Source: RGIG8244 sp045592785 (GTDB lineage Bacteria > Verrucomicrobiota > Lentisphaeria > Victivallales > UBA1829). From it: a stretch of DNA of 64,000 nt. A model generated the notes under the pieces. It was not told the origin of the DNA. It did no database searches and worked only from the letters and a program-made list of their open reading frames with translations. Below are positions 15,820-23,478 of the stretch, one piece after another; the first letter of the stretch is position 1, and every line of letters starts with the position of its first letter. Made by a program: the position numbers and the translations under genes. The DNA lies in NCBI GenBank assembly GCA_045592785.1, contig JAZNVL010000035.1:10519-74518 (forward strand). Direction: 5' to 3'.

Positions 15820-18032
15820 AACGCGAACTCCATCTGTCCGGACTCTTCTTTTCTGACTTCGGGCAGATAGGGTTTGAACTTGGCTTGCAGTTCCGCGAGT
15901 TTATCCAGATAATATTCCGTGTTTTCGTCGCGGTTGTTTTCCTCTGCCTCCGAAAGCAGTTTGGCGTTTTCCACCACACTGACCCGCTTTTTCGTGCCCG
16001 TAATGTAGAACGAGATCTGGTCGCCCTGTTTGTATTCCCTGCCGGAACGCAATGCCAGTTCATACGCCGCACTGCGACGGAAAGAGGGCGTGGCGGATTT
16101 CTTCCGGTATGACTCCGGGGAATCGGATAACGTTTCGCTTTTCGCCAGTTCCGCGAAAGGCAGTTTGTGATTCCGCAGGGCATCGGTATACTCTTCATCC
16201 AACGCACGGACCGCTTCCCCGTCTTCATGCAGAATGGCGAGGATCATCCGGCGCATGTACTTGCGCTGAAAGGGTTCCAGTCCTCTGGACTTCAATGCGG
16301 CTCCCGCGATGACCAGTTCATCGTTTTCTTTGAGCAGCGCGTAGTTTTTGCTTTTGTAGGAGAACATGGCGGTATAGGATTCATCGAACTCCACATCGAT
16401 CCCGTCGGGCAGGATATCCGGCAATGTTTTTTCCAGGTCGCACAGAGGAATACTTCCGGGCTGAAAGTAAATACCATCGGTATCCATCTCGATCACGTTG
16501 GCATCGTTCTGCTGCAGGAATTCCAGCATGGAAGAAAGGATCCGGCGCCCTTCCGCCGTGACCCGTTCCGCCATATCGAAGTCATTGAGGAATCCCTGTT
16601 CAAAGCCCAGATACCCGTAAAACGAGTTGATGAGGATCTTGAACGTGGATTGCAGCGAGGAATAATACTGTTTCTTTTCCGGTGTCTCCGCCTGACGCAT
16701 GGCATCTTTCGCTGACAAACGGAACGTGCGGAGTTTTTCCAGCATCATGGGGAAGATACGCAACGTATCATTGGCGGGTGCCCACTGATTCGCCAGAATG
16801 ATGGAGGGATACAGCGAACGCACGTCACAATGGCTCACGTTCCGGTACACGCCGTCCGCGAACGCCTTTGTCAGCGCACCGGAAAACGGTCTGCCCTGTC
16901 CTGCCCAGGGCATGGAGACTCCCTGCGTGACATATTCCGCCGTAAAGAGGGCATCGATCCGTGTGGCATTTCCCCGTACGATACAGTTCTGATAAGATAA
17001 AGGCAGCACTTGTGTCTGATAGAATGTGGCAGGGGAAAGGATCCGGCTGATGGCATCGGTCTCCCGCACGTCATCCATACAATATTCGGTGGCGCGTGCG
17101 GGGTCTTCCTGCCAGATCCGGTTCATATCTGCGGCATCCACATACACCCGGTCCGGACTGGCGACTTTGAAATGTTTCGCGATGGTTTTCAGGGAATAGC
17201 CATCCAGATCCCGTTTCACCACGTCGTAAAACAATGCCAGATGATAGGTGTCGGAAATATGTCTGCCGTAAATGTCATAACGGGTATAGTTCACGGTCCG
17301 TTCCGCCGCATTGAACCGGCTGGTGCGCCGTTTGATCACGGAACCGTCACGGCCCAGAGTCAGCTTGATCTTATACCGTTTCGCCCGGGTTTCCAGATAA
17401 GGCAGATCGAACCGGAAAATATTGTGTCCTTCCAGAATATCCGGGTCACGTTCCTGTACCACACGGATGAATTCCCGCAGCATCTCTTCTTCCGTATGAT
17501 CGGCGGCGGAAATCACATGTTCCCACCCGGTACTGTCACGGAGCGCGATAAGGATCACGGCATCCCCTTCCCGTTCCGCCTGGGGGAAATCGTATCCCGG
17601 AGTACAAAGTGTTTCGATATCGAATTGCAGACGGCGCACTTCTTCGAACCGCATTCCGGAGAACAAACGGATCCCGGTGCGGATCAGTGCCTGCTGTGTC
17701 AGGTCGTTCATCGCCCGGACAGGGGAATTGATTGCGCCCGGGGTGATGGCTGCGGTGAGTTTGAGAAACTTCTTTGCTTCGTCGTATGCAACGGGATCGG
17801 GGAACTCCGCAAGGAACCGGAATGCCGCGGTACCGGAAAGTGTTTTCACCTCGCTGACTGCCGGAAAACCATGAAAGAAATTCGCCTGTGTCATCAGCAT
17901 AAACGGACGGAACGGGATTGTTTGGGTGGTGACGGAATCATCTTCATTGCGGATCCAGAGGTGCGCAACGCCCGCCCCCGGTTCCAGAGCGACGACCCGT
18001 TTTTCGGCAGAATGAATAAAATCGTGAAGCAT
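15816..18032 (-). CDS. polB: Family-B DNA polymerase with 3'-5' exonuclease
   Basis: A 738-residue replicative-type family-B polymerase, similar in organisation to archaeal PolB and bacterial Pol II. The exonuclease motifs are FDIETL (near residue 137), GHNIFRFDLPYL and YCMDDVRETD. The polymerase motifs are DVRSLYPSIILANQ (motif A, near 401), KILINSFYGYLGF (motif B, near 464) and MDTDG (motif C, near 515, with Gly in place of the usual Ser). I set the start at MLHDFIH because AGGAAAGGA precedes it; an ATG nine codons upstream overlaps the cardiolipin synthase stop but lacks such a site. Likely a repair or translesion enzyme in this bacterium. It is coupled to the upstream cls-like gene. Confidence 0.88.
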   Translation of the reverse strand: MLHDFIHSAEKRVVALEPGAGVAHLWIRNEDDSVTTQTIPFRPFMLMTQANFFHGFPAVSEVKTLSGTAAFRFLAEFPDPVAYDEAKKFLKLTAAITPGAINSPVRAMNDLTQQALIRTGIRLFSGMRFEEVRRLQFDIETLCTPGYDFPQAEREGDAVILIALRDSTGWEHVISAADHTEEEMLREFIRVVQERDPDILEGHNIFRFDLPYLETRAKRYKIKLTLGRDGSVIKRRTSRFNAAERTVNYTRYDIYGRHISDTYHLALFYDVVKRDLDGYSLKTIAKHFKVASPDRVYVDAADMNRIWQEDPARATEYCMDDVRETDAISRILSPATFYQTQVLPLSYQNCIVRGNATRIDALFTAEYVTQGVSMPWAGQGRPFSGALTKAFADGVYRNVSHCDVRSLYPSIILANQWAPANDTLRIFPMMLEKLRTFRLSAKDAMRQAETPEKKQYYSSLQSTFKILINSFYGYLGFEQGFLNDFDMAERVTAEGRRILSSMLEFLQQNDANVIEMDTDGIYFQPGSIPLCDLEKTLPDILPDGIDVEFDESYTAMFSYKSKNYALLKENDELVIAGAALKSRGLEPFQRKYMRRMILAILHEDGEAVRALDEEYTDALRNHKLPFAELAKSETLSDSPESYRKKSATPSFRRSAAYELALRSGREYKQGDQISFYITGTKKRVSVVENAKLLSEAEENNRDENTEYYLDKLAELQAKFKPYLPEVRKEESGQMEFAF

Positions 18033-18055
18033 CAGACAATCCTTTCCTGTTCGGT

Positions 18056-19516
18056 TCATAGTATGGGAGCAAAAAGAGCGCAGAAACTTTCTGCAAGCCG
18101 TCTCCAGAGGGAGTTGTGCCGCAAATCTTCCAGCCGGACTTCATCGGCATTGGCAAATTCCAGCCGGAGCTGTTCGTTGATCTCCGTAAGGAAACCGCCT
18201 TCCGTTATGGCAAGATCCAGTTCATAATTCAAACGGAAACTCCGGTAATCACAGTTGCTTGATCCGAAAAGACACCACCGGTCATCGGCGGAAAGCACTT
18301 TCGCATGAGTGAACACACCGCGCCGTTCAAAGATCCGCACGCCATCCTGACACAACGGCATGTAAAAACTGCGGGATGCCATCTTCACAAACCAGTGATT
18401 GTTCTTTTTCGGCATCAGGATCCGCACATCCACACCGCGCCGTGCGGCAAGCCGCAACGCAGTCAGCAGTCCGGGATCCGGCACAAAATACGGCGTGCAG
18501 ATCCAGAGATGATCTTCCGCGGCTGCCGCTGCCGTCAGAAAACATTGTTCCGACCCCTGAAATTCGTAACCGTGTCCGGAGGGGATCACCCGGAGTACAT
18601 TCCCGCCGCAATTTTCCGGCGCTGGGAAATATTCCGGGAGGAATACGTTCTGCGGTTTCTCCCGGGCGGCAATACACCAGTCGCGAAGGAATACTGTTTG
18701 CAGTTCACTGACGGCAGGCCCGGTGATCCGGCAATGCAAGTCATGGATCGCGGCTTTTTTTCTTGCGAACCGGAAGTTATCCGCGCTGATATTGAGTCCA
18801 CCCATAAACGCGGTTCTGCCATCCACGATCAACAGTTTCCGGTGATTCCGCAACTGATTCAGCCAGGGCATAAAAAGTTTGGTACGGGAAAACGCCCGGA
18901 TCTTCATATTGCGGCTCTTCTGTGAGTACCGCAGAAAAAAGTGTCCCATCATCGCACCGAAACTGCCGAAGCTGTCATAAATGATCTTGACGGAAACCCC
19001 TTCCGCCGCTTTCCGCGCCAGAGCGTTGAAAAGCATACGTCCGACTTTATCATTGGAAAAGATGAAACTCTGCATGTGGATACTGCTTTTCGCCTGATTG
19101 ATCGCTTTGAGCATGGCAGGGTACGCCCCGCTCCCGTCACGAAGAAGTTCCAGTCCGTTCCCCGATAACGGCGGCAGCGTGGGAAACTGACGGTCCAGCA
19201 TGATCCGTTCCGGAGTATCAGCGCGTTCTTTCACATGGAACGGAAGCAATGCACGGTTCCGTTCGCTCATAGCACCGGCATTGCATATTGTCTCTTTCAA
19301 GCGGAGGATACGGTGTCCGAAGGTATCCCTGCGATTGAGTCCGCAGGAAAGATAAAAGAGCAATCCGATCACGGGGAACGCCAGAACGCAAAGGAGCCAG
19401 AGTTTCGCCCGTTCCGTTTCGCCGCGCATGGTTAACAGAATGTGAATGACAGCGGCAAAACTCCCAATGTAAAAGAGACCGATTGCGATGATGTAAAAAA
19501 AAGAATATTCCGTCAT
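18056..19516 (-). CDS. cls: Cardiolipin synthase-like phospholipase D protein
   Basis: A 486-residue membrane-anchored PLD-superfamily enzyme. Two N-terminal helices (residues 4-29 and 38-60) are followed by two HKD motifs: HRKLLIVDG in the first half and HAKVLSADD in the second, each with the downstream GG/GSSN context. This layout matches bacterial cardiolipin synthases (ClsA type), which condense two phosphatidylglycerols at the inner membrane. It is driven by a TTGCTT-16-TATATT promoter and leads into the family-B polymerase gene. Its pairing with a DNA polymerase is not an established association. Confidence is high for family, slightly lower for the precise lipid product. Confidence 0.87.
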   Translation of the reverse strand: MTEYSFFYIIAIGLFYIGSFAAVIHILLTMRGETERAKLWLLCVLAFPVIGLLFYLSCGLNRRDTFGHRILRLKETICNAGAMSERNRALLPFHVKERADTPERIMLDRQFPTLPPLSGNGLELLRDGSGAYPAMLKAINQAKSSIHMQSFIFSNDKVGRMLFNALARKAAEGVSVKIIYDSFGSFGAMMGHFFLRYSQKSRNMKIRAFSRTKLFMPWLNQLRNHRKLLIVDGRTAFMGGLNISADNFRFARKKAAIHDLHCRITGPAVSELQTVFLRDWCIAAREKPQNVFLPEYFPAPENCGGNVLRVIPSGHGYEFQGSEQCFLTAAAAAEDHLWICTPYFVPDPGLLTALRLAARRGVDVRILMPKKNNHWFVKMASRSFYMPLCQDGVRIFERRGVFTHAKVLSADDRWCLFGSSNCDYRSFRLNYELDLAITEGGFLTEINEQLRLEFANADEVRLEDLRHNSLWRRLAESFCALFAPIL

Positions 19517-19541
19517 GCCATTCCTTCCTGTTCTTCTCCGT

Positions 19542-19569
19542 AATATACCACAGTCCCCCGGAAAAGCAA
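19542..19569 (-). promoter_or_regulatory. Promoter of the cls-polB operon
   Basis: Minus strand: TTGCTT at 19564-19569, 16-base spacer, TATATT at 19542-19547. Identical in both hexamers and spacing to the ftsB, ptsH, ilvC, SGNH and alanine-symporter promoters. Confidence 0.65.
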
Positions 19570-19640
19570 ACAGAGAACGTTCATTCTTCTCTCAAGACAG
19601 AAAAAAAACATGATATTTTGGAAAAAATAACTAATTTCTT

Positions 19641-19668
19641 TTGACGGATGCGTTTTTTGTGCTATATT
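19641..19668 (+). promoter_or_regulatory. Promoter of the leucine-rich lipoprotein gene
   Basis: TTGACG at 19641-19646, 16-base spacer ending in GTGC, TATATT at 19663-19668; the ATG is at 19712. Confidence 0.65.
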
Positions 19669-19711
19669 AAGATGTTTTCCGCTACTTCGTAAAAATGCAG
19701 GATAATTTGGA

Positions 19712-20722
19712 ATGAATGATCTCAAACGATATTTTTTACTACCGGCTTTGACCGCGGTACTTTTTGTGTTCTGCGCCTGCACAAAAAAAATGCCGGATGA
19801 AGTCAAACAGGCACTGCAACAGGATAACCCTGCGTGGGCAGGCGACTTTGCCACGGGGCATTATTCGCTGGAAACACCTGTATTTGAGTTTGACGACAAT
19901 CCGGAATTCAATGCCATTGCGCTTTCCGGCGGGAATCTGACCGACTTTTCTGCATTGGAGTCGTTGACATTGCGTATTTTGTCTCTGGCGGATCTGGATA
20001 TCACAAGTCTTGACTTTATGAAAGAGCTGGACTGGGAAGCGGATGCGATCATAGAAATACGGGATTGTCCGAAAATCACAAACTTCAAAGCCGTTTCCAC
20101 GATCCCTCTTTCCACGGTTTACTTCCAGAATCTGCCTTTTTCCGACACCCGGGACCTTTGCGATAAACTGGTGTCGGTTTACCTGGATCAGACCCAGGTG
20201 AAGAAGTTGGATTTCCAGAATCCGGTCGCCATCGAAGAACTATTTCTTGTAACGCCGGAAACGATCCGGGAACCGGACATCAGTCAGATCAGTCAAATGA
20301 CGCGTCTCGTTTCGCTCACGCTGAAAAATGTGGATTCCATTTCGCAAGTGGATTTCTCCCGGCTCGGATTCCTGGAAAATCTCACACTTTCAAGTTCAAA
20401 GATCACGCAATTCCCCGAACTCGCACCTGCGGTACTCCGTGCCGTGTGGCTGGAGGAATGTCCCAATATCACCGATCTCACCTGTTTGAGCGGAAAAGTG
20501 ATCGAACGTCTTTGCATCATGCGCAGTGGGAATCCCGGAAAATTACTGGCGAATCTGACCAATGCAAAAATCGATCTTCTGGTCATCAACGGGACACATG
20601 TCAGCGATCTCTCGTTCCTGAAACGGATCAAAGGATTGAACTGTGTCCGGTTCCAGAATTGTACCGGACTGCCTGAAAAACTCCAGGACGATTACATCGA
20701 GATCATTGTCGAAGAGATTTGA
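19712..20722 (+). CDS. Leucine-rich-repeat-like lipoprotein
   Basis: 336 residues. The N-terminus (LPALTAVLFVFCAC) resembles a lipoprotein signal with Cys23 as the probable lipidated residue. The body is a run of irregular 20-25-residue beta-strand repeats of the form LxxLxLxxxxIxxxxF (for example ILSLADLDITSLDFM, LVSLTLKNVDSISQVDF, LENLTLSSSKITQF, LRAVWLEECPNITDL), as in bacterial leucine-rich-repeat solenoids. Such proteins usually act as binding surfaces. It has its own promoter and ends one base from the convergent aminotransferase gene. I do not recognise a specific subfamily; the ligand is unknown. Confidence 0.7.
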   Translation: MNDLKRYFLLPALTAVLFVFCACTKKMPDEVKQALQQDNPAWAGDFATGHYSLETPVFEFDDNPEFNAIALSGGNLTDFSALESLTLRILSLADLDITSLDFMKELDWEADAIIEIRDCPKITNFKAVSTIPLSTVYFQNLPFSDTRDLCDKLVSVYLDQTQVKKLDFQNPVAIEELFLVTPETIREPDISQISQMTRLVSLTLKNVDSISQVDFSRLGFLENLTLSSSKITQFPELAPAVLRAVWLEECPNITDLTCLSGKVIERLCIMRSGNPGKLLANLTNAKIDLLVINGTHVSDLSFLKRIKGLNCVRFQNCTGLPEKLQDDYIEIIVEEI

Positions 20723-20723
20723 T

Positions 20724-21872
20724 TCAGTAGGAATCCAACGCTTCCCGGAGCATGACCGCCAAAATCACAAGTGTTTCCTCCGGGACTTCTTCAAAAAAGG
20801 ATAACCGCAGCGCACCGTATGCCGTCTCACGGTCGTATCCCATACCGCGCAATACCCGGCTCGGTTCCGGTGTCTCCGCGTCGCATGCACTCCCCGAGGC
20901 AATGGAAACGCCCCGCATCGCCAGCGAACGGACAATGATCGCGCCCCGGATCCCGTGTTTCAGCAGAAGATGAGTGATGTAAGGGCTGACATTCTCCCGG
21001 GGAACTGTACGGAGAAAACGGTCCGGCAGTTCCTGTTCCAGCAACGAAAGAAACCGTTCCTGCATTTCTCTCATCCGTGCGTAACGTTCCGGTAAACTCC
21101 CGATCCGTTCTTCCAGAACATCCGCAAGCAGTATGAGGCAGGGGACCGGAAGACGGGAGATCCCGTGTAATTCCATCCGCAGTTTCTGTGCCGTTTTATG
21201 CCAGTCATCCCGGTATAACAACGCCGCACCCGCCGGAAGTCCCAGTTTCTGGCCCGAAACCGTGAAGAAATCCGGGCGCGCCCCATTCCAGTCAAAGACG
21301 ACTTTGCCCACACCCTGGATCCCGTCACAGAACAGCATGGCACGGGAATGGTGTTCCAACAGGATCCGCCGGAATATACTGCAATCATTCACAGCTCCCG
21401 TTTCCGATGTCACAAACGGGATCGAAACCAACACCGTTTCCGAAGTAAGAAGTCCGGCAAACGCCTCCGGATCCACTGTGCCGTCCTTCCGCAACGGAAT
21501 GACTTTCGTCCGGAACCGGTCCGGCAGATGTTCCGCCGCCGCCCGGACCGCACTGTGATCCGATTCCGAATACAGAACCGTTCCCCCGGAATACACCGAC
21601 GAGATCATCCGGAACAGTCCGGCGATGACTTCCGTCCCGCTGTGACCGGGCAGCACCCGCATGGATTCCGCCGATCCGGTGAGAACGGAAGCGATCCGGC
21701 GCATGGCATCTTTTTCCGCATCTGCGGCAAGGAGACTTGCTGCGCCCATGGCTTCCTGATTGGCGTAATACGCACCGAAAAGCACATTGAGACGCCGGAA
21801 TGTTTCCGGTGTCACAGGGACTGCGGCGGCATGATCGAAATAAAATTGGTTCTGTTCCATAATTGTACTCAT
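20724..21872 (-). CDS. Cysteine desulfurase-like PLP enzyme (aminotransferase class V)
   Basis: 382 residues resembling NifS/IscS. YFDHAAAVPVTPE (usual YLDNAATTP), ESDHSAVRAAAEHL with the PLP-stacking His, VSIPFVTSETGAV, FCDGIQGVGK with the PLP Asp, SGQKLGLPAG with the Schiff-base Lys, and SGSACDAETPEPSRVL with a candidate persulfide Cys are visible. Several normally strict positions are changed: the GTTESNN segment reads HSGTEVIA, and His before the Lys is Gln. It could be a desulfurase, a selenocysteine lyase-type enzyme or a divergent paralogue. No isc/suf scaffold genes are nearby. It is expressed alone from a minus-strand promoter at 21885-21912. Confidence 0.75.
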   Translation of the reverse strand: MSTIMEQNQFYFDHAAAVPVTPETFRRLNVLFGAYYANQEAMGAASLLAADAEKDAMRRIASVLTGSAESMRVLPGHSGTEVIAGLFRMISSVYSGGTVLYSESDHSAVRAAAEHLPDRFRTKVIPLRKDGTVDPEAFAGLLTSETVLVSIPFVTSETGAVNDCSIFRRILLEHHSRAMLFCDGIQGVGKVVFDWNGARPDFFTVSGQKLGLPAGAALLYRDDWHKTAQKLRMELHGISRLPVPCLILLADVLEERIGSLPERYARMREMQERFLSLLEQELPDRFLRTVPRENVSPYITHLLLKHGIRGAIIVRSLAMRGVSIASGSACDAETPEPSRVLRGMGYDRETAYGALRLSFFEEVPEETLVILAVMLREALDSY

Positions 21873-21884
21873 ATTTGTGAGGAT

Positions 21885-21912
21885 AAAATATCACAGTTCC
21901 GGGAAATTGCAA
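21885..21912 (-). promoter_or_regulatory. Promoter of the cysteine desulfurase-like gene
   Basis: Minus strand: TTGCAA at 21907-21912, 16-base spacer, TATTTT at 21885-21890, leaving a very short leader before the ATG at 21872. No clear Shine-Dalgarno is present. Confidence 0.4.
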
Positions 21913-21952
21913 ACAGGACACGTTTTTTTCTGCAAAAATTTATACTCATAAC

Positions 21953-21980
21953 TTGCATTTTATGCAATCACGGGTATTGT
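21953..21980 (+). promoter_or_regulatory. Promoter of nudC
   Basis: TTGCAT at 21953-21958, 16-base spacer, TATTGT at 21975-21980; the ribosome site AAGGAAAG lies just before the ATG at 22015. Confidence 0.5.
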
Positions 21981-22014
21981 ATCCCATCCACAGATTCAAG
22001 GAAAGGAAACACTC

Positions 22015-22830
22015 ATGTTTATACCGGAACAGATCTTTGCACAGATAGAACAGATCCCCGCAGAGGATAACGGATACTGCCTGCTGTTTTCCGGAAAAGA
22101 TATCCTTCTCGATCCCGCCGGAGATCTCCCCCGGATCTCAACCGTAAAACCGTTGCTCGAACTTGCCGACCGCCCCACTCTCTTTGCCGGGACCTGGAAC
22201 GGAAGTGCGTGCATCAGTGCAGAGATCCCCGTTCTGCCGGATGATCTGCCCGCCGGAGTCCAACGTCTCCCCGCCCGCAGTCTTCTTCTTTCGGAGGATA
22301 CCGGGATATGGGATCTTTTGAGCCGGGCAAAAAAATTGATCCTGTGGCGCAGACAACATACCTATTGCGGGAAATGCCGCGCTCCCCTCGCCCCGTCCAC
22401 ACGGGATATGAGCGTATTCTGTCCGGAATGTGCAGTCCGGTATTTCCCGCAGATCGCCCCTGCGATCATTGTGGCGGTCCGGAAGGGAAACGCTCTGCTG
22501 CTGGCACATAACCGGAACTTTGAGCAGGATGTATACAGTCTGATCGCCGGATTCGTGGAGGCAGGTGAAACGGTGGAACATGCAGTCGCCCGGGAAGTCG
22601 CCGAAGAAACCGGTGTGCAGATCCGCAATATACGCTATCTTTCCAGTCAGGCATGGCCCTTCCCCAACAGTCTCATGCTGGCATTCGAAGCCGAATATGA
22701 GTCCGGCACACCAACACCGGACGGCGTGGAGATCGAAAAACTCGGCTGGTTCGATGCCGGACACCTCCCCACCCTGCCCCGGCACGGCAGTATCGCCAGA
22801 AAAGTCATCGACCGCATTTTCTCCAAATAA
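22015..22830 (+). CDS. nudC: NADH pyrophosphatase / NAD-cap hydrolase NudC
   Basis: A 271-residue Nudix hydrolase. An N-terminal beta domain leads to a four-cysteine zinc ribbon (YCGKCRAPL and FCPECAVRYFPQ), then the Nudix box GFVEAGETVEHAVAREVAEETG near residue 180 and the NudC-specific SQAWPFPNSLM (usual SQPWPFPQS). NudC cleaves NAD(H) to NMN(H) and AMP and removes NAD caps from RNA 5' ends; it acts in the cytoplasm. The single change of Pro to Ala in the signature is minor. It has its own promoter and converges on the gene for a small secreted proline-rich protein. Confidence 0.92.
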   Translation: MFIPEQIFAQIEQIPAEDNGYCLLFSGKDILLDPAGDLPRISTVKPLLELADRPTLFAGTWNGSACISAEIPVLPDDLPAGVQRLPARSLLLSEDTGIWDLLSRAKKLILWRRQHTYCGKCRAPLAPSTRDMSVFCPECAVRYFPQIAPAIIVAVRKGNALLLAHNRNFEQDVYSLIAGFVEAGETVEHAVAREVAEETGVQIRNIRYLSSQAWPFPNSLMLAFEAEYESGTPTPDGVEIEKLGWFDAGHLPTLPRHGSIARKVIDRIFSK

Positions 22831-22860
22831 AAAAAGACCCCGCTGTTACACGGGGGCTTC
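22828..22860 (-). terminator. Terminator of the small Pro/His-rich protein gene
   Basis: On the minus strand a CCCCG/CGGGG stem (22838-22842 with 22851-22855), extended by a G-C pair past one mismatch, is followed by a run of about eight T (complement of A at 22828-22835). It begins some ten bases after the stop. Confidence 0.6.
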
Positions 22861-22869
22861 CGGCTGTCC

Positions 22870-23214
22870 TCAACGTCTGCCGCGATGATGATTACGCGGA
22901 GGCGGCGCATGATGTCTGCGCGGCGGCGGGGGCGGCGCATACCGTCCCGGCGGCGGTGCCACCACGATCGGACGGGGCGGCGGAGGCGGCACCACAACAA
23001 CCGGCGGCGGGGGCGGGGGCGGGGGCGGTGTAACATAAACCGGACCGCCGGTCAAAACGTTCAGGGAGGCTCCCACAAGATTCACGATATCCGTTGCAAG
23101 ACGTACTCCATCATTGCCGTGATGATGATGTCCATGTCCCGGACCGTGGGCGAATACTGCTGTTCCGGCGAATACCAGCAGACAGGCTGTCAAGGCTTTT
23201 GTTGTGTTTTTCAT
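22870..23214 (-). CDS. Small secreted Pro/His-rich protein with ATDIVNLVGASLNVLTGG motif
   Basis: 114 residues: a Sec signal peptide (MKNTTKALTACLLVFAGTAVFA), a His/Gly cluster (HGPGHGHHHHGN), the motif RLATDIVNLVGASLNVLTGG, and then a low-complexity Pro/Val region ending in His/Arg. The same motif, identical over 23 residues, occurs in a second gene at 52929-53504 with the same architecture, although the DNA has diverged at synonymous sites; that argues for a real, selected protein family. The His cluster suggests metal binding, and the proline tail a surface-exposed or wall-spanning spacer. I do not recognise the family. It has its own terminator; its promoter is not obvious. Confidence 0.7.
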   Translation of the reverse strand: MKNTTKALTACLLVFAGTAVFAHGPGHGHHHHGNDGVRLATDIVNLVGASLNVLTGGPVYVTPPPPPPPPPVVVVPPPPPRPIVVAPPPGRYAPPPPPRRHHAPPPRNHHRGRR

Positions 23215-23347
23215 GATCGTACTCCTTATAGTTTGGGCTTTGTAATTATTCGGTTTTCGAACGATTCTGACAATATAACGCAGGAGTAATGCGCTTTATT
23301 GTGGTATTTTGAAAAAAGTTTGAAAAAAGTTGGAGCAAGAGCTGAAA

Positions 23348-23476
23348 GTACGGATGAATACGGATGGGTACAGAATGGTACGGAGGGAAGCAAGAAAAAA
23401 AGCACGGAGAACAGCAAAAAGCTGACATTCTCCGTACTTCTCCGTACTTATCCGTACTTCTCCGTACTCTCCGTAC
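23348..23476. repeat. 10-bp phased GTAC/TCCGTAC repeat array with inverted arms
   Basis: Two arms. The left arm (23348-23387) has four 10-base units built on RTACRGA. The right arm (23431-23476) has TCCGTACTTC-type units with GTAC at 23434, 23444, 23454, 23464 and 23473. The arms are reverse complements in consensus and are separated by about 43 bases of A-rich sequence. It lies after the serine-hydrolase gene and upstream of the Pro/His-rich gene. It is not CRISPR: the unit is one helical turn and there are no spacers. Confidence 0.75.
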
Positions 23477-23478
23477 AC

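Noticed and set aside
23431..23476. Possible CRISPR array
   Set aside because: Units are 10 bp, directly abutted, with no unique spacers and no cas genes nearby.
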